A stretch of DNA of 64,000 nucleotides from Candidatus Woesearchaeota archaeon. Its GTDB lineage: Archaea; Nanobdellota; Nanobdellia; Woesearchaeales; UBA525. Within the stretch, counting starts at the first letter, position 1, and each line of letters begins with the position of its first letter. Positions 44,150 to 52,684 of the stretch are shown here, piece by piece. The notes beneath the pieces are model-generated. The model searched no databases, was not told the DNA's origin, and worked only from the letters and a program-made list of their open reading frames with translations. The translations under genes and the position numbers were made by a program. Location of the stretch: NCBI GenBank assembly GCA_028818155.1, contig JAPPOH010000005.1, forward strand, positions 112,970-176,969. Direction: 5' to 3'.

Positions 44150-44928
44150 TAATCAAACAGGCTACCAAAAGGAACACCTGCGAGCTGTTCAAACCGCTCT
44201 CTAACTTTTGGTTGTTCCTTCCGCGAGTCATCGTATTCTGTGAGCGACACCCCGCACTGCTTCATAGCAACGCTAAAAACAAGCCATTTGTGCGCTTTTC
44301 CCCATTCTTTTGTGAGTGCCTTCGCATTATAATCTATTCTTCCAGAGGTATCGTACACTTCTGTGCCGATCACAGATACGTGTTCGTTTCGTCTTTCTTC
44401 CATATGATCTCTGTAATCGGATATGAACTGCGTAGCGTCGCTATGACCGTGCGTATCGGTGCATAATACTAGAGGAATGTTGTTCGCGATTGCGTATTCC
44501 GCAAGAAGGAGACCTGTTGGTGGTTCTCTTCTTCGGTAGACCCAATCAAGAGCGTAGCCTCGCCGCGATGGACTTGTATATGGAGACTCGATGGACTGTC
44601 GCAATACAGCATAGCAGAGTCTTGATACAAATGGAATCCTACGAATCAAAAGCCCCGCAATCGGCGATGTCACGTCATAGTTCCTTTCAATCAAACGTTC
44701 CCATGGTTCTCTTGTTGCTTCATCAGTTCGTTCCCCTTCTGGAAAGAACACATCACTCACAATACCATCGAACTCTCGTTCTTCCAAGCGGTTTTCAGCT
44801 TCAACAAGCGTTCTTGAAACAGTAAGATTTACTCGCGCACCCGGAGACTGTCCAAAATATGTTGTCGCATCTTCAATGTGTTTTTGCTCATCTTCTACAA
44901 GTAAGACGTCGATGCTTTCTTGTGTCAT
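44149..44928 (-). CDS. Receiver-domain-like protein with long insertion
   Basis: This 259-residue protein starts like a CheY receiver. IDVLLVEDEQKHI carries the acidic pair (Glu12, Asp13) and FDGIVSDVFFPEG the phosphoacceptor Asp59. The fold is then interrupted by about 90 residues of basic/aromatic sequence and resumes with IPLVLCTDTHGHSD. No histidine kinase or output domain is nearby. The leaderless start follows TATA-like AATTATATAT and faces a TrmB gene across a palindrome. Confidence 0.65.
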   Translation of the reverse strand: MTQESIDVLLVEDEQKHIEDATTYFGQSPGARVNLTVSRTLVEAENRLEEREFDGIVSDVFFPEGERTDEATREPWERLIERNYDVTSPIAGLLIRRIPFVSRLCYAVLRQSIESPYTSPSRRGYALDWVYRRREPPTGLLLAEYAIANNIPLVLCTDTHGHSDATQFISDYRDHMEERRNEHVSVIGTEVYDTSGRIDYNAKALTKEWGKAHKWLVFSVAMKQCGVSLTEYDDSRKEQPKVRERFEQLAGVPFGSLFD

Positions 44929-44962
44929 TCGCTTCGGTTCAGCGCAAAAATATATAATTATT

Positions 44963-44984
44963 TATGCTCCACTAGTGGAGCATA
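44963..44984. promoter_or_regulatory. 22-bp perfect palindrome between receiver protein and TrmB copy 2
   Basis: The site is perfectly symmetric around CTAG: one arm is TATGCTCCACT and the other is its reverse complement AGTGGAGCATA. It lies between the TATA box of the leftward receiver gene (about 44950-44960) and the rightward TrmB gene at 45023. It is a strong operator candidate. Confidence 0.75.
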
Positions 44985-45022
44985 TAGAAAGAGTTAAGAA
45001 GAGGAGACCATCTCTCCAATAT

Positions 45023-45736
45023 ATGGATACAGAACTTTTTCAAGAAATTGGATTGACACGCGCAGAAGCGAAAGTCTATGTAGCATTACTGAGGACAGGG
45101 CAGACAAGTGCAGGAGCGCTCTTACGTCAGACAGGACTTCAGAATTCAACACTGCATAAAACACTGCATAAACTTGTGCAGAAGGGATTCGCTTCCTACA
45201 TCCTAAAAGGAAAAAGACACATATATCACGCTGCAGATCCAGAGACTATTCTCAAGTTTATCAACGAGAAACAACGTCGCTTCGAACATATGCTACCTGA
45301 ACTGAAACTACTGCAAAAACCAGTGGAAAAACAGGAAGCAGAAGTTTTCGAAGGCTTCAAGGGCTTCAAAAACATGCTGCAAGAAGTTATCAAAGATGGA
45401 GAGCCAGGCGATGAGTACTTGTTCTTCTCCTTTTACACAGAAAATCCAGATGACTTTGATAATGTGTATGCATTCTACAAAGAATTTGAAAAAGAGAGAG
45501 CGAAAAGAGGTATTATCACGAAAGGTGTCGCTCCTTCGAAGATCAAAGAGAAGTTCAAAGGAAGAAAGACAAAAAATATTGTTTTCGTCGATACATCAAT
45601 CCCGCTCAACATTTCCATTTTCAAGAACAAAGTAATTCTTACACCGTGGGAAGAACGGCAGATATCATTCTTAATACACTCTGCACAACTAGCTGAATCC
45701 TTTAGAAAATACTTTTTTACAGTGTGGGAACACTAA
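45023..45736 (+). CDS. TrmB-family transcriptional regulator (copy 2)
   Basis: This 237-residue protein has the winged helix FQEIGLTRAEAKVYVALLRTGQTSAGALLRQTGLQNSTLHKTLHKLVQKGFASY, a coiled-coil linker and the effector domain VFEGFKGFKNMLQEVI. I chose ATG 45023; the 49 codons open upstream run through the palindrome and the divergent gene, with no family similarity. Confidence 0.85.
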   Translation: MDTELFQEIGLTRAEAKVYVALLRTGQTSAGALLRQTGLQNSTLHKTLHKLVQKGFASYILKGKRHIYHAADPETILKFINEKQRRFEHMLPELKLLQKPVEKQEAEVFEGFKGFKNMLQEVIKDGEPGDEYLFFSFYTENPDDFDNVYAFYKEFEKERAKRGIITKGVAPSKIKEKFKGRKTKNIVFVDTSIPLNISIFKNKVILTPWEERQISFLIHSAQLAESFRKYFFTVWEH

Positions 45737-45802
45737 CTACACGTTCTAGGGAAAAAAATCGATGAGAAACCTATAACAGTATTGGCTTCCGAGCACACAC
45801 GA

Positions 45803-46687
45803 TCAGAATTTATAAGAAAGCAAAGGAAGACAGTGTGAGAGCCCTTTCGGGGGTGTTGGCAAGTCTGCATTATCGAGTGCATGTTGCATCTTCCCATCAA
45901 TGAATGAAATTATTCTCGAATCATACTTTGGTTCTGGCATATCGATGCCGAACTGCTTCACCTGTCTTGAAAGTTCGCGATAACCTCGAAATATGTGCTT
46001 GCACGCATTACGTATCGGTTTTAACGTTTGAAGTGTGGGTTCTATCTCACGAGCAAGTTGCTGAAGTGGTTCTCTGTGAGTTTCCATGAACTGCACGAGC
46101 GTTCTTCCCTCTTCCATTGTACGATTCATATTTTCAATAGTTGGATCTTCGACAAACATGATAAGTTTATGATGTGTATCTCCATCGTGTGAATTGGCAC
46201 TCCCAGATAACGTGTAGTTTCTTCGAACAGCTCTTGGACCAAAAACAAGCAAATTCGCAACTCTTCCAGTCATATACCCGTTCCGGTGATGATTTTTTGT
46301 ATGAAAGAGCGACGGACACTTGAGAAAAAGATCTCCGTAAATTACTAGCTCATGTGGCTCTTTCATGTGAACGTGTAGGTACATTGAATCTTTTTCACTA
46401 ATGCTCTTTGGTTTACAGAAATCGATTCCCCAGCTAAAGTCTTCGTATCCTTCCAATGAAGGATGCTCTTCTGCAGTTGTAGGCCAGAGTATGGAATTGT
46501 AATTATAGAATCTCAAAGGGTATGTTTCTTCGTTATAGTACTGGGGTAATTCACGCAGCATTGCTGCAAAAACTTTTTCTTCCACTTCTTGCCCTGTTTG
46601 TCCGTCAAAACATCCGTCAAGTGTCGCAATAACGTACCTCTTTCCTTTGTCGATCTTAGCCATCGTACTTGGAGTTGACAATGACAC
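45803..46687 (-). CDS. Hypothetical protein divergent from TrmB copy 3
   Basis: This 294-residue soluble protein is of unknown family. A His-rich central region (FHTKNHHRNGYMTGRVANLLVFG, then DGDTHHKLIMFV) could bind metal. The C-terminal part is helical. GTG 46687 stands about 25 nt after a TATA-like GTTAATAAC inside the operator palindrome; ATG 46663 is the alternative. Confidence 0.5.
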   Translation of the reverse strand: MSLSTPSTMAKIDKGKRYVIATLDGCFDGQTGQEVEEKVFAAMLRELPQYYNEETYPLRFYNYNSILWPTTAEEHPSLEGYEDFSWGIDFCKPKSISEKDSMYLHVHMKEPHELVIYGDLFLKCPSLFHTKNHHRNGYMTGRVANLLVFGPRAVRRNYTLSGSANSHDGDTHHKLIMFVEDPTIENMNRTMEEGRTLVQFMETHREPLQQLAREIEPTLQTLKPIRNACKHIFRGYRELSRQVKQFGIDMPEPKYDSRIISFIDGKMQHALDNADLPTPPKGLSHCLPLLSYKF

Positions 46688-46700
46688 TCAAGAAGTTATG

Positions 46701-46719
46701 TTGTAGTTATTAACCACAA
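46701..46719. promoter_or_regulatory. 19-bp palindrome between the hypothetical gene and TrmB copy 3
   Basis: TTGTAGTTATTAACCACAA is symmetric apart from one mismatched pair. It abuts the TATA box (ACATAAATAG, 46721-46730) of the TrmB gene at 46751 and overlaps the likely promoter of the leftward gene. Operator role inferred. Confidence 0.6.
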
Positions 46720-46750
46720 CACATAAATAGACACCCAGCACACGAGTTAC

Positions 46751-47458
46751 ATGAACCCAGCAGAGATTGTCGAACTCGGCCTTACTGAAAATCAATCCAA
46801 GGTATATATCGAGCTCCTCAAGCACCCTGAACAAACAGGAGGAGAGATCGCCAAAAAACTCAGAATTGATCGATCCTTCACGTATGGTATACTAAGAAAT
46901 CTTGCTGACAAAGGATTGGTTGGGAGCATCGAAACAGAGAATCGGACTCTATTCTACGCAGCAGACCCAAAGCAGTTTCTGCTCGAGATCGATGAGAAAA
47001 AAAAGAAGGCTACAGCGATTATTGAAAAACTGAACAGCATCAAACCTAAGAAATACGACCGTGTCCAAGTTCAGACGTATAGTGGAAAAGCTGGACTGAA
47101 GCGTTATGTCAGAGAGTCTCTCGCAAGTCCATACGCTCGTGTTCTTGGCGGAGGAGATAATATCCAGAAAATTCACGACGACCTGAAATACGACATGCCC
47201 CACTACTTAGAGAAAATCAAAGATAGCAACATGGATATCAAAACCCTTGCAGCTCAGGAAAAAGGACAAACTCCTGGTGAAGTGCGAGTACTACATAAGC
47301 CGATAAGTCCTGTCACATTCACAATATTAGAAAACAAACTCATTATCTGGTCCATTGAAGAAGATCATTTCTTTATCGTCATTGAAGGCGGGAAAATCTC
47401 TATGGCGCTCCAACATTATTTTGATAAACTTTGGGGTATCGCCGATCCACATTCATAG
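46751..47458 (+). CDS. TrmB-family transcriptional regulator (copy 3)
   Basis: This 235-residue protein has the winged helix EIVELGLTENQSKVYIELLKHPEQTGGEIAKKLRIDRSFTYGILRNLADKGLVG and a C-terminal domain with VQTYSGKAGLKRYVRESL. ATG 46751 lies about 27 nt after TATA. Its end overlaps the convergent kbl gene by 6 bp. Confidence 0.85.
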   Translation: MNPAEIVELGLTENQSKVYIELLKHPEQTGGEIAKKLRIDRSFTYGILRNLADKGLVGSIETENRTLFYAADPKQFLLEIDEKKKKATAIIEKLNSIKPKKYDRVQVQTYSGKAGLKRYVRESLASPYARVLGGGDNIQKIHDDLKYDMPHYLEKIKDSNMDIKTLAAQEKGQTPGEVRVLHKPISPVTFTILENKLIIWSIEEDHFFIVIEGGKISMALQHYFDKLWGIADPHS

Positions 47459-48703
47459 AATTAATTTCCAAGCTTCTTTACAAGCAGCAATGAACGCATC
47501 AATATCTTCTTTTTGATGTAAAGAACTCAGCTGCACCCTGATTTCATCCGCGCCTTTCGGCACGACAGGATAATTAATATTCGTGACGATGAAACTGGCG
47601 TCAAATAATGCGTTCGTAAGCGCTTTCGTCTTCTCCGCATCGCCGATCAAGATCGGTTGGATCCCATGATCTGACTCCACAGCAAGGGTAAAGCCCGCTT
47701 TCTTGATTTCATCTTTGAAGTACGCGACATTTTCTGCCAATGTTTCAAGTAATTTTTTCCCTTCAGCAGACTGTATGACGCGTAATGCGGCGAGTGCAGC
47801 CCCTGCTGTACCAGGTGAGATAGGATTTGAGTAAATGTACGTTGCGGCACTCTCACGTAAGTACTCAATATACTCTTTGTCACCAGTCACGTAGCCACCA
47901 TCAGCGCCAAACGCTTTCCCCATCGTGCCGATGAGGAGATCGCATTTTCCAGAGAACATCTCTTCACAACCCTTACCGCCAGCACCATAACACCCAACAC
48001 CGTGTGCGTCATCAATAATGGAAAGAACACCTTGCTCGTACTTGTCATCAAATGCATCAATAACTTCCTGTAACTTCTTGATATCTTGCGCTTCACCAAG
48101 CATGCTAAAGATTCCATCAGAGATCACAAGTGCACGTTTAAATTTCCCAGCATTCTCTTCTAAAACACGACGCAAATCATCCAGGTCCATGTGCTTGAAA
48201 ATCGCTTTGTTTTCACGTGGCAGGCCAGCGACACGAATCCCATCGATGATACTTCGATGGTTTAATTGATCGGAGATCACAAGTGTGCTATTCTCAACAA
48301 GAGAATCCTTACTCTGGCCTTTGATCATGCAGTGGATCACCGCCATGTTGACTGCAAACGCAGAGGAAAAGACCATGGCATCTTCTCTGCCATGAAAGGA
48401 AGCGATTTCCTTCTCAAGTTCTTGATGGATGAACATGCTGCCAGAGATAAAACGGACAGCGCCGGGCCCGGCACCGTATTTTCTGGATGCTTCTTCCTCT
48501 GCTTCCCGTAATTTTTCGTGAAAACGCAGCCCGAGATAATCATTCGAGTTGAACAAATGATACTTTTTACCACCAATAACAGCTCTCGGACAGGGCTCAT
48601 CTGTGAATCCTTCAATAACACGCTCGTGTCTCTTGGCTATTTGTGCTTTGTCAATCCTCGCTACTTCAGCAGTAAGCACGTCCTTCAGCTTAGTTTTCCC
48701 CAT
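47453..48703 (-). CDS. kbl: 2-amino-3-ketobutyrate CoA ligase (glycine C-acetyltransferase)
   Basis: This 416-residue PLP enzyme converts 2-amino-3-oxobutanoate plus CoA to glycine and acetyl-CoA. Family segments include NDYLGLRFHEKL, IIDDAHGVGCYG and the PLP-Lys motif GTMGKAFGADGGY. It follows tdh with a 14-bp overlap, completing threonine degradation. Confidence 0.93.
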   Translation of the reverse strand: MGKTKLKDVLTAEVARIDKAQIAKRHERVIEGFTDEPCPRAVIGGKKYHLFNSNDYLGLRFHEKLREAEEEASRKYGAGPGAVRFISGSMFIHQELEKEIASFHGREDAMVFSSAFAVNMAVIHCMIKGQSKDSLVENSTLVISDQLNHRSIIDGIRVAGLPRENKAIFKHMDLDDLRRVLEENAGKFKRALVISDGIFSMLGEAQDIKKLQEVIDAFDDKYEQGVLSIIDDAHGVGCYGAGGKGCEEMFSGKCDLLIGTMGKAFGADGGYVTGDKEYIEYLRESAATYIYSNPISPGTAGAALAALRVIQSAEGKKLLETLAENVAYFKDEIKKAGFTLAVESDHGIQPILIGDAEKTKALTNALFDASFIVTNINYPVVPKGADEIRVQLSSLHQKEDIDAFIAACKEAWKLIL

Positions 48704-49634
48704 CGAACTTCCTCTTCAGTTCATCAATCATGATCTTCGTCATCTCGGGCAAGTCTACCTTGTGCTGCCAGCCCCACTCCTCCCGTGCTTTCGTATCATC
48801 AATGGATGCAGGCCAGGAATCCGCAATCTTCTGCCGCTTGTCCGGATTATAGGCAACTTGCAACGCAGGAATGTGCTTCCGCACTTCTCTCTCTAACTCC
48901 TCTGCAGAAAAACTCATTGCTGTGAGATTATAACTCGTGCGAATCTTGATACTCTCTGCTGGCGCTTCCATTAACTCGATAGATGCTCTGATAGCATCAT
49001 CCATGTACATCATGGGCAGTGTTGTTTCTGGTCCGACGAAGCACGAGAATGGTTTTCCCTTTAGGCTGTCATAGAATATTTCCACAGCATAATCGGTTGT
49101 ACCTCCTCCTGGCTCTTGTTTGTAGCTAATTAATCCTGGGTAGCGGACACTTCGCACGTCTACACCGAATTTTTTATGGTAGTAGTTGCAGAGCATCTCG
49201 CCCGCTCGCTTCGTGATGCCGTACATCGTTGTTGGTTCCATCACCGTATCTTGTGGTGTCTTGTCTCGTGGTGTGCTCGGCCCGAAGACAGCAATAGAAC
49301 TCGGCCAGAAGATCTTCAGGTTGTACTTCACAGCTAAATCTAAGACATTTCTGAGTGTCTGCATGTTGACTTCCCATGTCTTATAGGGGATTTTCTCGCC
49401 AGCGGCAGATAAGATACATGCGAGGTGGTAAATCACAGTGATGTTATGCTTCTTGATCACTTCCTCAACTTTCTCCACATCTTGGAAGTCAAAAATTTCT
49501 AAAATGCCATCCCAGCTCTCCGGTTCTCGGAGATCGTTCGTGATAATGTTCTCTTTTCCGTATTTTTTCTGGAGTTCTGGCACTAGATCAGTGCCGATCT
49601 GTCCGCAGCCACCACTCACGAGGATTTTTGTCAT
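48690..49634 (-). CDS. tdh: L-threonine 3-dehydrogenase, SDR/epimerase type
   Basis: This 314-residue NAD-dependent enzyme oxidises threonine to 2-amino-3-oxobutanoate. A Rossmann start ILVSGGCGQIGTDL is followed by the catalytic YGITKRAGE (YxxxK) and the family segments WPSSIAVFGPSTPRDKTPQ and RYPGLISY. It belongs to the short-chain (UDP-galactose-epimerase-like) class, not the Zn-dependent class of many hyperthermophiles. It is first in the tdh-kbl operon. Confidence 0.92.
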   Translation of the reverse strand: MTKILVSGGCGQIGTDLVPELQKKYGKENIITNDLREPESWDGILEIFDFQDVEKVEEVIKKHNITVIYHLACILSAAGEKIPYKTWEVNMQTLRNVLDLAVKYNLKIFWPSSIAVFGPSTPRDKTPQDTVMEPTTMYGITKRAGEMLCNYYHKKFGVDVRSVRYPGLISYKQEPGGGTTDYAVEIFYDSLKGKPFSCFVGPETTLPMMYMDDAIRASIELMEAPAESIKIRTSYNLTAMSFSAEELEREVRKHIPALQVAYNPDKRQKIADSWPASIDDTKAREEWGWQHKVDLPEMTKIMIDELKRKFDGEN

Positions 49635-49732
49635 GAAGCAATACTAGTACGTATGGTTTTAATTGTTTCTACAATATCCCATCTGCTTCTCGAACCGAAA
49701 TGATTAAATTCTAATGATAATACTTCTCTGTC

Positions 49733-49828
49733 ATGGATAACCCACTCAAGGAATTGTTCGGCTTTGGAAAATTCACAAAAATAGAGCTCAAGGAATTTAG
49801 AGATCTTCCCGAAAGTAAATATTGGTGA
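49733..49828 (+). CDS. Possible 31-residue leaderless peptide
   Basis: ATG 49733 stands about 27 nt after TATA-like GATTAAATTC. It encodes MDNPLKELFGFGKFTKIELK and a short tail ending KYW. The stop abuts the convergent PRC-barrel gene. Too short for confident calling, but promoter geometry is right. Confidence 0.35.
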   Translation: MDNPLKELFGFGKFTKIELKEFRDLPESKYW

Positions 49829-50296
49829 TTATATCTCCTTCATCTCCGCCTTCGTAATGTTTAACATCACAGAGTCTTGAATTTTTTCAACCTTTGATAT
49901 AGGAATTGTTGCCTTCCTGAAGAACGGCATCTTCACATGCAACAGTGCAATCTCATTCTTCCGTTCTTTGAGCACCACTTTCTTCACACGACCTATCTTC
50001 CCGCCTTCTTTATCATATACCATCATGCCTAACAATTTGTAGACTGGCTTTGTGTTCAGAAAAACAGCGTGCTTCGTTACTTCTCGAACGTACGCAGAGC
50101 CAATAATCATGCCCTTATCTAAGAAGCCAGTGTCAACGGCAACGCCGAGAACATCAAAATCTTTCGGGTTGAGATACACATTACTCGTGACACCAATATT
50201 ATCCCCTTCCGTGTCAATCACATCTTTGCCGAGCACGTCCTCAACGGTAATCGAACCCTTAAGCTCGTTATGTGAAATCTGTTTTTGCTCTTTCAT
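49829..50296 (-). CDS. PRC-barrel domain protein (second of pair)
   Basis: This 155-residue protein has two PRC-barrel halves: VEDVLGKDVIDTEGDNIGVTSNVYLNPKDFDVLGVAV and LGMMVYDKEGGKIGRVKKVVL. Small PRC-barrel proteins are common in archaea and bind RNA or protein partners. It overlaps its upstream neighbour by 29 bp. Confidence 0.85.
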   Translation of the reverse strand: MKEQKQISHNELKGSITVEDVLGKDVIDTEGDNIGVTSNVYLNPKDFDVLGVAVDTGFLDKGMIIGSAYVREVTKHAVFLNTKPVYKLLGMMVYDKEGGKIGRVKKVVLKERKNEIALLHVKMPFFRKATIPISKVEKIQDSVMLNITKAEMKEI

Positions 50297-50732
50297 ACGT
50301 TTTCTGGAGCATTACTGAAGCGCCATACTGCTTCACCTCAGATGCGTCCACTGCGATCGTTCGGAACCACCGCCGTAGGAGAATCTGGTCAACCTTGTTC
50401 GTATTCCTGATGCGATCAATACCAGTTACTGTGCCGAACTTCTTCCCATCAGAGGTGATGACGGCCATACGATAGTACATGAACGTCGGATCAATCTCTA
50501 AGAGCACGGCCTTTGGTGAGAGTTCTTTGATATACGCCTTGTGAATGAACGCGGGCTTCTTGAAGAGACCTCTGTTGATAATGATGCCTTCAAAATTGTT
50601 CTCCTCGTCTGTCCGAAGCTCCTTTACCGTCCCAACGTCACGGCCAGATTTTGAAAGGACGTGCATGCCGAGCACTTCCTTAATGTTTCGTGTCTCTTCC
50701 TCGAGCGGCCCTTTATCCACATACTGATCCAT
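50268..50732 (-). CDS. PRC-barrel domain protein (first of pair)
   Basis: This 154-residue protein is laid out like its downstream neighbour: IKEVLGMHVLSKSGRDVGTVKELRTDEENNFEGIII and MAVITSDGKKFGTVTGIDRI. The two probably arose by duplication and may form a heterodimer. Its ribosome-binding region lies close to the end of the VTT gene region on the same strand. Confidence 0.85.
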   Translation of the reverse strand: MDQYVDKGPLEEETRNIKEVLGMHVLSKSGRDVGTVKELRTDEENNFEGIIINRGLFKKPAFIHKAYIKELSPKAVLLEIDPTFMYYRMAVITSDGKKFGTVTGIDRIRNTNKVDQILLRRWFRTIAVDASEVKQYGASVMLQKTYERAKTDFT

Positions 50733-50753
50733 GCTCTCTCTTGGATACTTCCC

Positions 50754-51323
50754 CTATATAAAGCGTGCGATGGCGAGGATACCGCCATACTTGAGGAGAT
50801 TGCCAATGATAAAGACGGTGAAGAGCCGCGCAAAATTATACCTGGTAATACCGAGGCCGAAACTCAATAATGGACTGGGCATGAATGGAAGGGCATTCAT
50901 ACCCAAGACTGCGTAGACACCATACTTGTTCACTTTTCTCTTAATGCCAAAGAGTTTCTTCGGTGAAACAAATAGGCGAATGAACCGGTTGAGGCGCCAT
51001 CCGATGAGATAGCTGACGATATTGCCAAGGGTGAAGCCGAGAATGACAGCGACAACGCTCCAGAGCTCAGAACTTCCAGTGGCGATCGCTCTTGTAAAGA
51101 CTGCCTCCATTGGGATAGGGAGGAAGAAGAGTCCGCCCGTCGCACTAAGGAAGAAGAGCCATGTGAGTGTGACGGTCTCAGGAATCTTCCACTCGAATTC
51201 GAGATTTGGATTTAATTGTAATGTCGCGTACACTGCAATTGCGAGCACGGCGATGAAGACACCCGTTGCAAGAATTCTCGTGTTTCTATTCTTTACTGTC
51301 AGTCTGATGAACTCGTGCCGCAT
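50754..51323 (-). CDS. VTT/DedA-superfamily membrane protein, shortened
   Basis: This 189-residue membrane protein has SATGGLFFLPIPMEAVFTRAIATGSSELWSVVAVILGFTLGNIVSYLIGWRL and ALPFMPSPLLSFGLGITRYNFARLF. These match the re-entrant helix and GxxxGxxxxYxxG parts of the VTT domain. It is first of an apparent operon with the PRC-barrel pair. Confidence 0.75.
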   Translation of the reverse strand: MRHEFIRLTVKNRNTRILATGVFIAVLAIAVYATLQLNPNLEFEWKIPETVTLTWLFFLSATGGLFFLPIPMEAVFTRAIATGSSELWSVVAVILGFTLGNIVSYLIGWRLNRFIRLFVSPKKLFGIKRKVNKYGVYAVLGMNALPFMPSPLLSFGLGITRYNFARLFTVFIIGNLLKYGGILAIARFI

Positions 51324-51393
51324 GAGCTTTCTTTATGTCGTGAGTATAAGAGCTTATCCCTAGTTTTATAAGGAGGAATAAGACTCTCTGAAT

Positions 51394-51585
51394 ATGAATC
51401 AAGCGTATGTTTCCAGGACACGGTTCCCGGTACGGAAAGACTATACTCCACTGCGTGAAACACCTCCATTCTCAAAAGGACCAGGCACTGAACGTTTCTA
51501 TGAAACATGGACGTCTGATAGAGGGAAGAAGTCGCTCAGAGCTAGGCGATTGCGTCGACATATGGAAGAATTTCTTTATGGATAG
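51394..51585 (+). CDS. Small basic hypothetical protein
   Basis: This 63-residue protein is rich in Arg, Pro and aromatic residues (FPVRKDYTPLRETPPF, SLRARRLRRHMEEFLYG). ATG 51394 is about 27 nt after TATA-like TTTTATAAGG, a leaderless start. Possibly nucleic-acid binding; family not recognised. Confidence 0.5.
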   Translation: MNQAYVSRTRFPVRKDYTPLRETPPFSKGPGTERFYETWTSDRGKKSLRARRLRRHMEEFLYG

Positions 51586-51603
51586 ATTTTTCGTGAAGTC
51601 TTT

Positions 51604-51795
51604 CTAGGCGAACTCAATGAATTTCTTTGTGTCGCCTGAAAATATCTTGCTCGCGCCGAGAATTTCGAAGCTGATAATCGAACCATCATCTGCGATATCA
51701 ATAACTATGCCATTCGAGAGCTCAACACTCTTCCAATACTCTTTCTCAGAGAGTTGTATGTTCAGGATATCCTCTTCCTTGTCGTAGCGTTGCAC
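51604..51795 (-). CDS. DUF2283 protein
   Basis: This 63-residue protein matches the DUF2283 fold (YDKEEDILNIQLSEKEY, SNGIVIDIADDGSIISFEILGASK). Such proteins often accompany DUF4258 toxins. I chose GTG 51795, about 25 nt downstream of the shared TATA (51818-51828); a longer form from 51831 would include the TATA box itself. Confidence 0.75.
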   Translation of the reverse strand: MQRYDKEEDILNIQLSEKEYWKSVELSNGIVIDIADDGSIISFEILGASKIFSGDTKKFIEFA

Positions 51796-51845
51796 AATTC
51801 TTGAATTTTCCAATACTTTATATAAAAGCACAGCATCGTATTACT

Positions 51846-51944
51846 ATGAAAAATGATGAAGGGTGGCTACAGCTTGCAGAGCAAGGAATGAAAGATGTTT
51901 GGGATAACCCAAAAGACGATAAGATTTGGAAGAAATATCTGTAA
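51846..51944 (+). CDS. 32-residue antitoxin-tail-like peptide, divergent from DUF2283
   Basis: ATG 51846 opens a 32-residue product whose end (DVWDNPKDDKIWKKYL) resembles the C-terminal toxin-binding tail of AbrB/RHH antitoxins, but no DNA-binding part is present. It shares the symmetric TATA region (CTTTATATAAAA) with the DUF2283 gene. Either a free-standing antitoxin tail or a gene remnant. Confidence 0.5.
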   Translation: MKNDEGWLQLAEQGMKDVWDNPKDDKIWKKYL

Positions 51945-51976
51945 TTCTTAAATACAATCACATGTTTCTAGAGCAC

Positions 51977-52684
51977 ATGCCACGAGCACTCTACTTGGAA
52001 GATAGCTATCTCAAAGAATTTGACGCGGAAGTTGTTTCTGTAAAGGATGAAAAGTTTGTTGTGCTGGATAACACTGGATTTTACCCGACATCGGGCGGCC
52101 AGCCCTTCGATACGGGCAAGATGATCTGCGATGGCAAGGAGTATCCTGTTGTGTTTGTCGGGAAGTTTGACGGTGCGATTAGCCATCAAGTGGAAGGAGC
52201 AGGGCTCAAAGCCGGCGACAAAGTCCACTGCGTCATTGACTGGGATCGAAGATACAAATTAATGCGCATGCACACAGCAGCGCATATTTTCATGCAAGTC
52301 TTGCATAACGATTGTGGCGCTCTTGGCACAGGCAATGAGCTTGGTGTGGATGAAAGCAGAATTGATTTCTCGCTTGATAACTATGATCCGGAGCAGATGC
52401 AAGCGTACATCGCACACGCGAATGAGGTTATTGCGCAAGATCTTCCTGTCTCCGTTGATTTCAAGACAAGGGAGGAGGCGATGCAGATCCCTGGTATTAC
52501 AAAGTTAGCCAAAGGTCTGCCAGAACATATTCAAGATGTTCGAATTGTGAGTATCGGTGATTTTGATGTGCAAGCAGATGGCGGGACGCATGTGCATTCG
52601 ACGAAAGAAGTCGGAAAGATTGTCTTTGTGAAAGCGAAGAACAAAGGGAAAGGACGGAAGCGAGCGTACTTCAGAGTTGACTAG
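51977..52684 (+). CDS. alaX: AlaX-type alanyl-tRNA editing protein
   Basis: This 235-residue free-standing editing domain hydrolyses mischarged Ser- or Gly-tRNA(Ala). An OB-like start (LDNTGFYPTSGGQPFDTG) is followed by HTAAHIFMQ (HxxxH zinc motif) and QADGGTHVHSTKEVGKI, the second metal site, with His but Asp where many members have Cys. I chose ATG 51977, about 28 nt after TATA-like TTCTTAAATAC; upstream codons from 51926 lie across this promoter. Confidence 0.88.
   Translation: MPRALYLEDSYLKEFDAEVVSVKDEKFVVLDNTGFYPTSGGQPFDTGKMICDGKEYPVVFVGKFDGAISHQVEGAGLKAGDKVHCVIDWDRRYKLMRMHTAAHIFMQVLHNDCGALGTGNELGVDESRIDFSLDNYDPEQMQAYIAHANEVIAQDLPVSVDFKTREEAMQIPGITKLAKGLPEHIQDVRIVSIGDFDVQADGGTHVHSTKEVGKIVFVKAKNKGKGRKRAYFRVD

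Noticed and set aside
44245..44256. A fourth copy of CACCCCGCAC
   Set aside because: It is inside the receiver-domain gene, encodes ordinary residues (QCGVS) there, and does not sit at a gene boundary, so chance is sufficient.
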